Assembly (NCBI GenBank): GCA_024695865.1
Contig: JAILHI010000039.1
Span: forward strand, 1 to 64,000
Source: Candidatus Gastranaerophilales bacterium
GTDB lineage: Bacteria; Cyanobacteriota; Vampirovibrionia; Gastranaerophilales; Gastranaerophilaceae
Reading direction: 5' to 3'
Length of the DNA: 64,000 nt
Every line of letters begins with the position of its first letter. The first letter of the stretch is position 1. The position numbers and the translations under genes are program-made. This document shows, piece by piece, positions 8,417-16,591 of the stretch. The notes beneath the pieces are model-generated. The model did not search any database and was not told the origin of the DNA. It saw only the letters and a list, made by a program, of their open reading frames with translations.

Positions 8417-9941
8417 AAGCGTCCTTTCAACAAAAGAAGCCGTTGTACTTTTGTTGTCAGTTTTTATTGTCGGTTTTTGCACAATCATTTATGAACTTTT
8501 AATCGGCAGCGTTTCCTCATATTTTCTTGGGGACAGCATAAAACAGTTTTCTCTTGTTATCGGACTTACAATGACCGCAATGGGCATCGGAACGTTGATT
8601 TCAAGGATTATAAACAAAGATTTAATTTATTATTTTATTTTTATAGAAATAATTCTCGCAATTACGGGCGGGCTTTGTGTTCCGATTTTGTATTACGCAT
8701 ATACCTTTGAGGCAATTTATTATCCCGTTATGATTTTGCTTATTTTGGCAATCGGTTGTCTTATCGGGCTTGAAATACCGCTTTTGACACGCATTATGGA
8801 AAAATATTACGACCTCAAAGATAACATTTCAAATGTTTTATCTCTTGATTATCTTGGGGCTTTTATTGCGACAATTGTCTTTCCGTTTGTTTTACTTCCC
8901 TTTTTGGGTATTTTTGAAAGTTCTGTTTTTGCAGGCTTTTTGAATTTGGTAGTTGCGATAATTAACTTCTTCTGGTTTAAGGATAAAATTTTCAGAAAAA
9001 AAGCCGCAAAATTAGTCTTTTTTATGGTTTTAATCTTTTTATTTTTGGTTGGTTTGTTTATTTGTTCCGACGGTATTGTCAAAAACTGGGAAAACAATAT
9101 TTTTGAGGACAGAGTTATTTTTTCAAAGCAGACACCCTATCAAAAACTTGTAATGACAAAGAACAAAGAGGATATAAGGCTGTTTATAGACGGAAATGTT
9201 CAGTTTTCCTCCATTGACGAATACAGGTATCATGAACTTCTTGTTCATGTTCCGATGTTTTTGGCGCAGCATAAAGAAAATATTCTTATTTTAGGCGGCG
9301 GCGACGGTCTGGCGGCAAGAGAACTTTTAAAATATAACGATGTTAAAAATATCACGGTTGTTGATTTAGATAAAGAAATGACCGACTTGGCAAAGACGAA
9401 TAAATACTTTTTAAAACTGAATAATGACAGTTTTAATAACGAAAAAGTGAAAATCTTCAACGAAGATGCCTTTAAATTTCTTGAAAACACTCAAAACCTT
9501 TATGATGTTATTATTGTAGATTTGCCCGACCCTAATAATTCTTCTCTTGCAAGACTATACAGCAGAGAATTTTATAAAATTCTCAAAAAGAAACTTGCAG
9601 TAAACGGTGTAATGGTTACTCAATCTACAAGCCCGTTTTTCTCGCCTGAAGCCTTTTGGTGTATTCAAAAAAGTCTGCTTGCAGCAGGGTTTAAAAATGC
9701 GGTTCCGTATCACATTTACGTTCCTTCTTTTGGTGATTGGGGCTTTATGATTGCAAGTGATAACACTATCCGTGCCGATAAAATCGATATCAAAATCCCT
9801 GCAAAATTTATCGATAATGAAGTCGCTAAAAATGCCTTTAAACTTGAAAAAGATGTTCAACGGACAAATATTGAGCCCTCAACTTTGGACAGACCGAAGA
9901 TTTTGGATTATTATTTAAACGGCTGGAGGTATTGGAATTGA
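8406..9941 (+). CDS. Membrane-fused spermidine synthase-like aminopropyltransferase
   Basis: This 511-residue protein fuses about seven membrane helices (residues 10-222) to a soluble aminopropyltransferase domain (about 240-480). That domain has VQFSSIDEYRYHE (265-277), the nucleotide-binding GGGDG (297-301) and VDLPDP with D372 and D375, expected to bind polyamine and act in catalysis. It would transfer aminopropyl from decarboxylated AdoMet, which the neighbouring SpeD supplies, to an amine at the membrane. The GTG at 8406 overlaps the upstream gene by 11 nt and keeps the first helix; the next methionine would delete it. Soluble SpeE is about 280 residues, so the membrane half is an addition. 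The acceptor amine is unknown. Confidence 0.88.
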   Translation: MENKSVLSTKEAVVLLLSVFIVGFCTIIYELLIGSVSSYFLGDSIKQFSLVIGLTMTAMGIGTLISRIINKDLIYYFIFIEIILAITGGLCVPILYYAYTFEAIYYPVMILLILAIGCLIGLEIPLLTRIMEKYYDLKDNISNVLSLDYLGAFIATIVFPFVLLPFLGIFESSVFAGFLNLVVAIINFFWFKDKIFRKKAAKLVFFMVLIFLFLVGLFICSDGIVKNWENNIFEDRVIFSKQTPYQKLVMTKNKEDIRLFIDGNVQFSSIDEYRYHELLVHVPMFLAQHKENILILGGGDGLAARELLKYNDVKNITVVDLDKEMTDLAKTNKYFLKLNNDSFNNEKVKIFNEDAFKFLENTQNLYDVIIVDLPDPNNSSLARLYSREFYKILKKKLAVNGVMVTQSTSPFFSPEAFWCIQKSLLAAGFKNAVPYHIYVPSFGDWGFMIASDNTIRADKIDIKIPAKFIDNEVAKNAFKLEKDVQRTNIEPSTLDRPKILDYYLNGWRYWN

Positions 9942-10291
9942 CGGAAAATTATCTCGGAAAACACATTTTGGCTGAATATTACGGCTGTGACAAAACTGTT
10001 TTAGACAGTGTTGAGGCTGTTGAAAATATTATGACAGAGGCTGCAAGAGCCGCTGATGTTACAATCGTTGAAAAGTGTTTTCATAAATTTTCGCCCTACG
10101 GTGTAAGCGGTGTAATCGTCATTACCGAAAGTCATCTTGCAATCCATACATGGCCTGAATATAACTATGCGGCGGTTGATTTTTTTACCTGCAATAAAAA
10201 CTGTAAAACTGAACTTGCGCTTGAAAACTTAAAAGAACTTTTTAAGGCGGACAAATTCACCTCACAATTAGTCAAAAGAGGTTCGTTTTAA
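9938..10291 (+). CDS. speD: S-adenosylmethionine decarboxylase proenzyme
   Basis: This small bacterial-type (class 1b) AdoMet decarboxylase makes the aminopropyl donor for polyamine synthesis. The proenzyme cleaves itself before the serine in TESHLAIHTWPE, leaving a pyruvoyl cofactor; the conserved GVSG, ESH and AAVDFFTC motifs are all present. I prefer the TTG at 9938, which overlaps the upstream stop (TTGA) and sits 7 nt after GGAGGT; the TTG at 9932 is only 1 nt from that site. The protein is then 117 residues, with Ser65 as the pyruvoyl precursor. It is the last gene of the operon and ends 1 nt from the convergent nuoN stop. Confidence 0.95.
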   Translation: MTENYLGKHILAEYYGCDKTVLDSVEAVENIMTEAARAADVTIVEKCFHKFSPYGVSGVIVITESHLAIHTWPEYNYAAVDFFTCNKNCKTELALENLKELFKADKFTSQLVKRGSF

Positions 10292-10292
10292 A

Positions 10293-11732
10293 TTACAAAT
10301 CAAGTGCGGCAAACATTGAAAGCCAGATAATCTGATTTGCGAAAAAGAAGGTTACAAGAGTCATTAAAGTACAAAAATACAGAACAATTTTTGTATTCAT
10401 CTGCTCTTTATAGAACAACTCACGTTTTGCAGATTTGTCAAACATAATGCCAATCAGTCTGAAATATCCGTAAATTCCTGCAACGGTAATTAATAACACT
10501 ATCAGAAGCACGGGTAAGCCCGATAAGTCAATTCGCATTGCGGACGAATATAAATAAAGCCTTGACAAAAATCCCGCTGTCGGCGGCAGACCCGCAAGTG
10601 CGGCAATACAGAACACAAAAGCAGATGTATAATAAGGTCTTATATAAAACAAACCCTTATAATCTTCTATGTTATCACTTTTTGCACAGGCTACGAACGT
10701 GATTCCGCCAGCCCAAATGCCGTAATTAATAAATAAATACACTATCGCAAAATATACAAAAGATGCCGTTCCGTAACTCGAAAAAATGCTGAGCCCCAAA
10801 AGCATCAAGCCTGATTGGGCAACTGCCGAATAGCCCAAAAATCTTTTTATGTCCGTTTGCCTTATTATAGCCAGAAAACCGCAGGCTATTGTCAAAATGG
10901 CGATTACAGACAGAATTAACTGCATTAAAGGCGCTTCTGTCATAATATTTCCGAAAAATCTTGCCAAAATGCTCAAACCCGCAACAACCGGAACAAAAGA
11001 CAAATAAGCGCAGACAGGATAAGGCGAACCCTGAAAAACATCGGGTATCCATCTGTTAAAAGGAACACAGCCTGCAAAAAACATCATTCCGAACACCATA
11101 AACATTGATGCAAGTACAAATAACAACGAACTGTCCTGACCGTAATAATGCAGATTCAGCAGGTTAAAATTCATTTCACCCGAAATGCCGTACATGACAG
11201 ATGCACCGAACAGGAAAAAGCCCATACCGACGGCAGAACTTATTAAATACTTTATGGCGGCTTCTTTTGGCTTGTATTTGTTCCAATATGCAATCAAAAT
11301 AATGTTTGAAATTGACATTCCGGAAAGTGCTATAAACATCGGCACAAAATCGTTTGCACCGACAAGACACATTGCCGAAAAAGTTGAGGTTAATAGAATT
11401 GTATAATATTCAAAGGCTCTGAAACGCAGTTTTTTAATAATATTTTGGGATAACAGAATTGTAAAAAATGTTCCCATTAAAATTAAAACCCTCATTACCA
11501 TTGTAAAATTGGTCTGAATATAGTTTTCGGAAAAAATAGTGTAACCGCCGTGAGCGATACCCGCCGTAATGGTTATCAGAGGCAGTAAAACCGCAAACAA
11601 GGCAATTCTGCTTGAAAATTTATATATCCTTTTTCCAAAAGTTAACGTCGCAACGATGTTGAAAATAATGAAAATCAACAAGATTGCTTCGGGAAGAAAA
11701 ACATTTTGTAATTCAAAGAATAATAAATTCAT
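10293..11732 (-). CDS. nuoN: Complex I antiporter-like subunit NuoN (NdhB-like), divergent
   Basis: This 479-residue, about 14-helix protein matches NuoN over its length: EYYTILL, KEAAIKYLISSAVG, PFNRWIPDVFQGSP, GYSAVAQSGLMLLGL and LAGLPPTAGFLSR. In active complex I this subunit moves a proton through a chain of Glu and Lys. Here the Glu of the usual LELxS motif is Ser (ALSGMS), the Lys of FKL is Phe (MFFAG), the Lys of VPKVA is Val (VPVVA) and the last Lys is Arg (FLSRLY). The fold is kept but the pump residues are largely gone. It ends the minus-strand operon, 2 nt after nuoM. Confidence 0.9.
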   Translation of the reverse strand: MNLLFFELQNVFLPEAILLIFIIFNIVATLTFGKRIYKFSSRIALFAVLLPLITITAGIAHGGYTIFSENYIQTNFTMVMRVLILMGTFFTILLSQNIIKKLRFRAFEYYTILLTSTFSAMCLVGANDFVPMFIALSGMSISNIILIAYWNKYKPKEAAIKYLISSAVGMGFFLFGASVMYGISGEMNFNLLNLHYYGQDSSLLFVLASMFMVFGMMFFAGCVPFNRWIPDVFQGSPYPVCAYLSFVPVVAGLSILARFFGNIMTEAPLMQLILSVIAILTIACGFLAIIRQTDIKRFLGYSAVAQSGLMLLGLSIFSSYGTASFVYFAIVYLFINYGIWAGGITFVACAKSDNIEDYKGLFYIRPYYTSAFVFCIAALAGLPPTAGFLSRLYLYSSAMRIDLSGLPVLLIVLLITVAGIYGYFRLIGIMFDKSAKRELFYKEQMNTKIVLYFCTLMTLVTFFFANQIIWLSMFAALDL

Positions 11733-11734
11733 TG

Positions 11735-13267
11735 CTATACCCTCAAAACCTCCGCTAACATATCCGTAACGTCAGAATAAAAACTCATTAAAGAATCGGG
11801 AAAACAACCGAAGAAAATGATAAACAGGCAGAGTATCAGAAGCACCATTAATCTGTGTCCTGTTATGTCATTATACTTCTTTTCCGTTTGGCTGATGCCG
11901 CCAAAACAGCCGTCTAAAAGACGAAGTCCCGATGCCGCCAGCAAAATAAAGGAAACAAAAGAAACGGCAGTGCAAATTTTAGGCATCAAGGCATCTGCAA
12001 AATCCGCCGAGAAGGCTCCCGAAAATACAAGGAAAAATCCCGAAAAACTTATTGTTAAAGGAACACCGATAACGGCAAAAATGATAATGTAAGATAAAGA
12101 CATAAGCCTCGGGGCAAATTTACCCAAGCCCGCAATCTCCTGAAAACTTTTTGTTTTGAAGGTTTGTTCTATATAACCCGTCATTATGCTTAATGCCGCA
12201 GCGACAAAGATATTTGCAAACATTATGAAGAAGGCTCCGTCAAATCCCGTTTTGTTTGCCGCAGACAAGCCAAGCAGGAAGAAGCCCATATAAACAATAT
12301 TTATGTAGGCCGTTGTTTTAACTATCTCTTTTTGTTTAAAGGCGCCAAACGATGCCCAAAGAATACCGGTAACGGCGATAAGCATAATTATCGGTGCAAA
12401 TTTAGTAAAAAGTTCGGGGAATAAGTCGAGATTAAACCGAATCAGACCGTATGCCGCCGTATTAATTAAAACTGATGAAATAAGCGCTCTGACAGGAGCA
12501 GGTGCTTCCGTCAGACATGATGTATAACAGGTGTGGAACGGAATTATAGGTAATTTTACCGCAAAACCGATAAACAGACACCAAAAGATTATATCCTGTA
12601 ATAATTCGGGAAAGATGTTATCTGCCTGATAAATTCTTAAAAAGTCTATGCTTGAACTTAATGTTCCGTTTGCGTGATATCCGTAATAGTATAAACTTAT
12701 CATTGCCACCATTAGCAGCAAACTTCCGGAAAAATTATACAAAATGTATTTTTGCGCTGCTTTGGGAGCCTTTACGCCGCCCCATTGCGAGATAAGTAAA
12801 AATATCGGGATAAGTTCGGTTTGCCAAAAGAGCAGGAAAACAAACATATCTTTTGCGCAGAAGATGCCCAAAGTCGATGAAAAAAGAACAAGCATAAGGG
12901 CATAATACATTTTGTGTTTTGTTCTTATCATCGTTTTTGAGATTATAAAGACAAAGAGGAAAATTAACGATGTGAAGGCACAAAGCAAAATAGTAAAGCC
13001 GTCAGCCCCAAAGGCTGCGTTGATGCCGAGTTTACTCAGCCAACTGTTTCCCAAAATAGTGATTTCCTGATAAAAATTGTCTGAACCGTACAGATAATAT
13101 GCCACAAAAAACAGTGAATACAAAAGATGTATTGTTGCAAAGGTTTTCGTAAATCTTCTTATGTAAATCTGATTAGTGCCAAAAAGCGGTGATGCAACGA
13201 TTAAAGCCGCTACTGCAGGTGCAAAAATTATAATATTTAATGATAATAAAGAAGTTATATCAAACAT
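11735..13267 (-). CDS. nuoM: Complex I antiporter-like subunit NuoM (NdhD-like), divergent
   Basis: This 510-residue protein matches NuoM with GIFCAKDMFVFLLFWQTELIP, QWGG, KYILYNFSGSLLLM, FAVKLPIIPFHTC and LTEAPAPV. The Lys in AVKLP (E. coli K234 equivalent) is kept. The Glu of FWE is Gln (FWQTE, with a Glu two residues on), the Lys of LLKMG is Asn (LINTA), the His of SHMG is Tyr (VYMG) and the terminal Glu of GFxxE is absent (SGFFLVFSG). It overlaps nuoL by 8 nt. The proton path is probably impaired or changed. Confidence 0.9.
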   Translation of the reverse strand: MFDITSLLSLNIIIFAPAVAALIVASPLFGTNQIYIRRFTKTFATIHLLYSLFFVAYYLYGSDNFYQEITILGNSWLSKLGINAAFGADGFTILLCAFTSLIFLFVFIISKTMIRTKHKMYYALMLVLFSSTLGIFCAKDMFVFLLFWQTELIPIFLLISQWGGVKAPKAAQKYILYNFSGSLLLMVAMISLYYYGYHANGTLSSSIDFLRIYQADNIFPELLQDIIFWCLFIGFAVKLPIIPFHTCYTSCLTEAPAPVRALISSVLINTAAYGLIRFNLDLFPELFTKFAPIIMLIAVTGILWASFGAFKQKEIVKTTAYINIVYMGFFLLGLSAANKTGFDGAFFIMFANIFVAAALSIMTGYIEQTFKTKSFQEIAGLGKFAPRLMSLSYIIIFAVIGVPLTISFSGFFLVFSGAFSADFADALMPKICTAVSFVSFILLAASGLRLLDGCFGGISQTEKKYNDITGHRLMVLLILCLFIIFFGCFPDSLMSFYSDVTDMLAEVLRV

Positions 13268-14696
13268 TAATATTTTCCGCCTCCAACAGTATGAAAAGAT
13301 ACAATAATAACATAACAGAAATAAATATAAGTGAATATATAAGATAATTTCTTATTTTTCCGTTTTGTGAAAAAGATATAAGCCACGATTTAACTCGGCA
13401 GCAATAGCCGACGATGTTAGCCGCTGCGGGTATCAGGTATTTGTCCGTAAGTCTTGTAATATTACACAAAAAGTCCGTAACCTGTTCAGCCGCAAAACAG
13501 CCAAATCGGGTAACAATATCGGCTGAATCGGATATGTTTTTTACCGTCTGAGTTCTGCAATAGAATTTTTCTCCCGAAATAAACCAAAATACATATAAAA
13601 CGGCAAAGAAAATAAACGGCATATAAAGCATTAAGTCAGATTTGAAAATACCCGTTTTTGAAGTCATGGTTAACGGCAAAATCACATATAATGCGGTAAG
13701 ACAGGAATAGACAATATATGAATTATCGTTTTTATGCAGATAAAATCTGTTTATGATTTCATATACCAAAGAGTATAACACTATCAGTGCGAACCAGATG
13801 AGTATTGTGTAAATGATTTTTTCGGATAAATCAAACATTGGCAATAATCTTATAACCAAAAGACTTCCCGAAATCGATAAGGATATAAACAGGAAATAAA
13901 AGGCGGGCGAGTAGTCGTATAAGGCCACCGCAGGTTTGGAATGAAACGGGAAAATACCTGATTTTGCGCAGATGCCCGTAAAAATCATTAAACATAAGAT
14001 ATAGAAATTTTCATCGGATATATAAACATACAAATCGGCTACAATGTCGTTAAAATTATTAAAACTCAGCAGGGAGCCTTCAAAAGTTAATTCGTAGGTA
14101 TTTATAAAATAAAATATAATAAATAATGCCGTTATAAGACAAAAATCACCGATTCTGTCAATAATCAGAAATCGTCTTGAGTATCTCATAACATTGTATT
14201 TTTCCGAGTTTAAATTCAAAAGCAGAAAGGCAGATGCACCTGTTACTGCCGCCAAAATTACCGACTGAACTAAATTTGAACTTAATACAAACGCTGTTAT
14301 CAGGAATAACAGCAGATTAAATCTGCCAAAATACGTAAGGAATTTGTCGTTATCCTGAAAGAATTTATATGATGCGATTTGTACCGTAAGAGCGGTAAGC
14401 AGGACTACAAACAGTGCGCAAACCGAAAACTTATCAATCAGACAGCCCATAGATACCGTCAAATCGGTCGTTTTTAACCATATAAAATCAAAGGAGAACG
14501 GCTCAAAATCTCCGAAGAACAAATAAAATATTAAAGCCGAAACAAAGGCAAGAGAAAGCGCATTTGCCGATATTGAAACAACCGCAACGGATTTTTCGGA
14601 AACCGAGTATTTGAAGAACTTTGCGAAAATTGCAAGAAGAAATGCAATCAACGGCAGCAAATATATTAAGGCTGTATTGTCGTATAAAATTTGCAT
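13260..14696 (-). CDS. nuoL: Complex I subunit NuoL (NdhF-like), shortened and divergent
   Basis: At 478 residues this is well below the usual 600 or more for NuoL. Recognisable pieces are DKFSVCALFVVLLTALTVQIASYKF, RRFLIIDRIGDFCLI, CAKSGIFPFHSKP and a C-terminus (SQNGKIRNYLIYS) resembling the long lateral helix and last membrane helix. The Lys in AKSG (K229 equivalent) remains. The GWE glutamate, the HAATM histidine segment and the HAFFKAL lysine are not found, and several central helices appear missing. Both ends align to NuoL in one open frame, so I read this as an internally shortened gene, not a frameshift. It overlaps nuoK by 1 nt. Confidence 0.85.
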   Translation of the reverse strand: MQILYDNTALIYLLPLIAFLLAIFAKFFKYSVSEKSVAVVSISANALSLAFVSALIFYLFFGDFEPFSFDFIWLKTTDLTVSMGCLIDKFSVCALFVVLLTALTVQIASYKFFQDNDKFLTYFGRFNLLLFLITAFVLSSNLVQSVILAAVTGASAFLLLNLNSEKYNVMRYSRRFLIIDRIGDFCLITALFIIFYFINTYELTFEGSLLSFNNFNDIVADLYVYISDENFYILCLMIFTGICAKSGIFPFHSKPAVALYDYSPAFYFLFISLSISGSLLVIRLLPMFDLSEKIIYTILIWFALIVLYSLVYEIINRFYLHKNDNSYIVYSCLTALYVILPLTMTSKTGIFKSDLMLYMPFIFFAVLYVFWFISGEKFYCRTQTVKNISDSADIVTRFGCFAAEQVTDFLCNITRLTDKYLIPAAANIVGYCCRVKSWLISFSQNGKIRNYLIYSLIFISVMLLLYLFILLEAENINV

Positions 14697-15019
14697 TATC
14701 CTTTTAATTCTCCTATGTCGTCAATATCTGTCGTACCTTTGAATTTATATATGTTCAGAGCAATAACGAGTCCGATTGCAACAAGCAGGGAAGCAAGCAT
14801 TATGATGCTCAAAGCGAGCATGCCGCCTTCAAAATGAGTTATGTCGCAATACACCGAAAGTGCCGCTAAATTTAGTGTAATCCCGCAAAACATTATTTCA
14901 ACAGAAATTAAGATTTTTAACAGATTTTTTGAAATAACAAGACCTAAAATGCCCATAGCAAAAAGGATTATGGCAATGGTCATAAAGTGATATAATCCTA
15001 TGTGTAAAAATCCTTCCAT
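14696..15019 (-). CDS. nuoK: Complex I subunit NuoK (NdhE-like)
   Basis: This 107-residue, three-helix protein has the family layout, ending in IDDIGELKG as in true NuoK. The first conserved membrane glutamate is kept (SVEIMFC, E36 equivalent). The second, normally in VAAAEAAIGL, is lost (IMLASLLVAIGL). In E. coli both glutamates contribute to proton transfer. It overlaps nuoJ and nuoL by 1 nt each (TAATG), indicating translational coupling. Confidence 0.9.
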   Translation of the reverse strand: MEGFLHIGLYHFMTIAIILFAMGILGLVISKNLLKILISVEIMFCGITLNLAALSVYCDITHFEGGMLALSIIMLASLLVAIGLVIALNIYKFKGTTDIDDIGELKG

Positions 15020-15546
15020 TATGAATTACCTCTTTTTCCGTTTTTGATATCCGACATTAATACACCTGCACCTATCAGTGCCGATGTGAGTATAAGCCCG
15101 ATGAAAAGAAAGGGTATTCCGTAGTTAATAAACATTTCTGTCGAAATATCTTTTGTTGAGGGCATTACACAATTAAGATTTATTCCTTCGTAACTGAAAC
15201 TGCCGTATTTGATGAAGATTGCAATAAGAACAACCAGTAAAAAGACAACAGCCAAAGAAATAACGTTTCTCACAAAGGAAGATGGTTTTTCAGCGGTTTT
15301 ATTTTTATTTTCTGTCAGAATTAAAAACATTAAGAACAAAAACGTCAGCCCGACAGCCGCAATCAGTATCTGAGAAACAGCGAGAAAAGGCAGTTCAAGA
15401 GAGAACATTAACATTCCGACACTGAAAAAGCATATAAATGCGCTTGTAACGGCATTTTTATTTTGTTCCGAAAAGATAGCAAAAAATCCTCCGCCCAATA
15501 CGAACAAAACGAAAATATAAAATATAACCGCTTCTGCATTAATCAT
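15019..15546 (-). CDS. nuoJ: Complex I subunit NuoJ (NdhG-like)
   Basis: This 175-residue protein has five membrane helices. Helices 1-3 match NuoJ (NAVTSAFICF...LPFLAVSQIL), and the end matches too (EMFINYGIPFLFIGLILTSALIGAGVLMS). The flexible third helix, normally VYAGAIMVLF with a conserved tyrosine, reads IAAVGLTFLF. I start at the ATG at 15546, about 10 nt after AAAAGG, in preference to the TTG at 15558 that touches that site. It overlaps nuoK by 1 nt. Confidence 0.88.
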   Translation of the reverse strand: MINAEAVIFYIFVLFVLGGGFFAIFSEQNKNAVTSAFICFFSVGMLMFSLELPFLAVSQILIAAVGLTFLFLMFLILTENKNKTAEKPSSFVRNVISLAVVFLLVVLIAIFIKYGSFSYEGINLNCVMPSTKDISTEMFINYGIPFLFIGLILTSALIGAGVLMSDIKNGKRGNS

Positions 15547-15576
15547 AATATATACCAACCTTTTCGGAATATCGTA

Positions 15577-16554
15577 TTATAAAACATAAAAACCTCCAAA
15601 TTTGACAGCAATAAAACCGACAGCAAATAAATTGCATATCGCAAGCGGCAATAAATATTTCCAGAAGGTTTCCGTTTTAATTTCCGAAGTAAAACGACTT
15701 TTTATGAAAATTATGCCGATATACAGAAGATATGTTTTTATAATAAGCCAGAAAGCCTGCTCTATTGACAAAACAAGCCCGTATAATAACGGAGAATGTT
15801 CAAAGAAATTTGCGGCGAAAAACGGGAGCGGAGGCATATATCCGCCAAAGAACAAAATGACAAGATATGCGCAGAGAGTCAGAAAATATGCGTTTTTCCA
15901 AAAGTGCATAAACGGGGTTTCACTGCTTTCGGGGTAAAAACGTGATGAGATTGCCGCAAGAGAAACAAGAATTACAACAACGCCGATAAGGCAGGGGAAA
16001 CAAAACATACTCAAAAAACCGTGCATATTCTGTATTAAAATTATGTCACGAAAGGCGGGGCTGTCTGTCAGTAATAAAACGCCTGTTGCAGACAAAACAA
16101 CGGGAAGAAGTCCGCCAAGACAAAAGAAAATATTGTGTAACTTTTCTTTTATAGCCGTTTTATCATCGGATAATTCAACACTGCCCAAAAGATTGAGCAT
16201 AGGAACAAAAAGAAAAGCCATAAAAAAGAATATTCCCACATCGGTTTTTATCGGGTATAAAGACGTTGTAACCGGTAAAAGCAGCCACATAAAAATCACC
16301 GATGCGATTGAAATTGTTGTTAAAAACTTTGATTTAGGCAGGTTGTTTTGGTCGGTTTCCGTGTTGATACCACTATCCGTGTTTATAAATTTTACCAAAA
16401 GTTTCTTTTCGATGAGATTAAAAATAACGACTGATACAAATAAAACAATCAGCATCAAAAGAAAGGTAACAGCATGCCATATAAAAAAGCCTGTTGTCAT
16501 CGTGAGATGGTTTTGCATTAAAAATACTATGTAATAGTTAATCAAAAAATCCAT
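15577..16554 (-). CDS. nuoH: Complex I subunit NuoH (NdhA-like), strongly divergent
   Basis: This 325-residue protein has about eight helices. Its best matches to NuoH are IEKKLLVKF near the start, DVGIFFFMAF, GGYMPPLPFF and the C-terminal KTYLLYIGIIFIKSRF...WKYLLPLAICNL. NuoH normally forms the quinone chamber and the entry of the proton path. Its hallmark motifs are absent: RxGPNRVG after the first helix, the SYE glutamate motif of helix 5 (here LGGLLPVVLSA) and the acidic PFDxPEAExEL...EYSG loop (here FYPESSETPF). A quinone-reducing role therefore looks unlikely. ATG at 16554 is chosen over an adjacent TTG. Confidence 0.8.
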   Translation of the reverse strand: MDFLINYYIVFLMQNHLTMTTGFFIWHAVTFLLMLIVLFVSVVIFNLIEKKLLVKFINTDSGINTETDQNNLPKSKFLTTISIASVIFMWLLLPVTTSLYPIKTDVGIFFFMAFLFVPMLNLLGSVELSDDKTAIKEKLHNIFFCLGGLLPVVLSATGVLLLTDSPAFRDIILIQNMHGFLSMFCFPCLIGVVVILVSLAAISSRFYPESSETPFMHFWKNAYFLTLCAYLVILFFGGYMPPLPFFAANFFEHSPLLYGLVLSIEQAFWLIIKTYLLYIGIIFIKSRFTSEIKTETFWKYLLPLAICNLFAVGFIAVKFGGFYVL

Positions 16555-16591
16555 CAAAATACACTTTCGTTTGTTGTTAACAGACTGTTTT

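Noticed and set aside
9555-9860. Antisense reading frame inside the aminopropyltransferase gene
   Set aside because: Shadow of a well-supported gene; it has no ribosome site or recognisable domain.
13260-14696. nuoL broken by a frameshift
   Set aside because: Both N-terminal and C-terminal NuoL features align in the same open frame; the gene is short internally and not interrupted.
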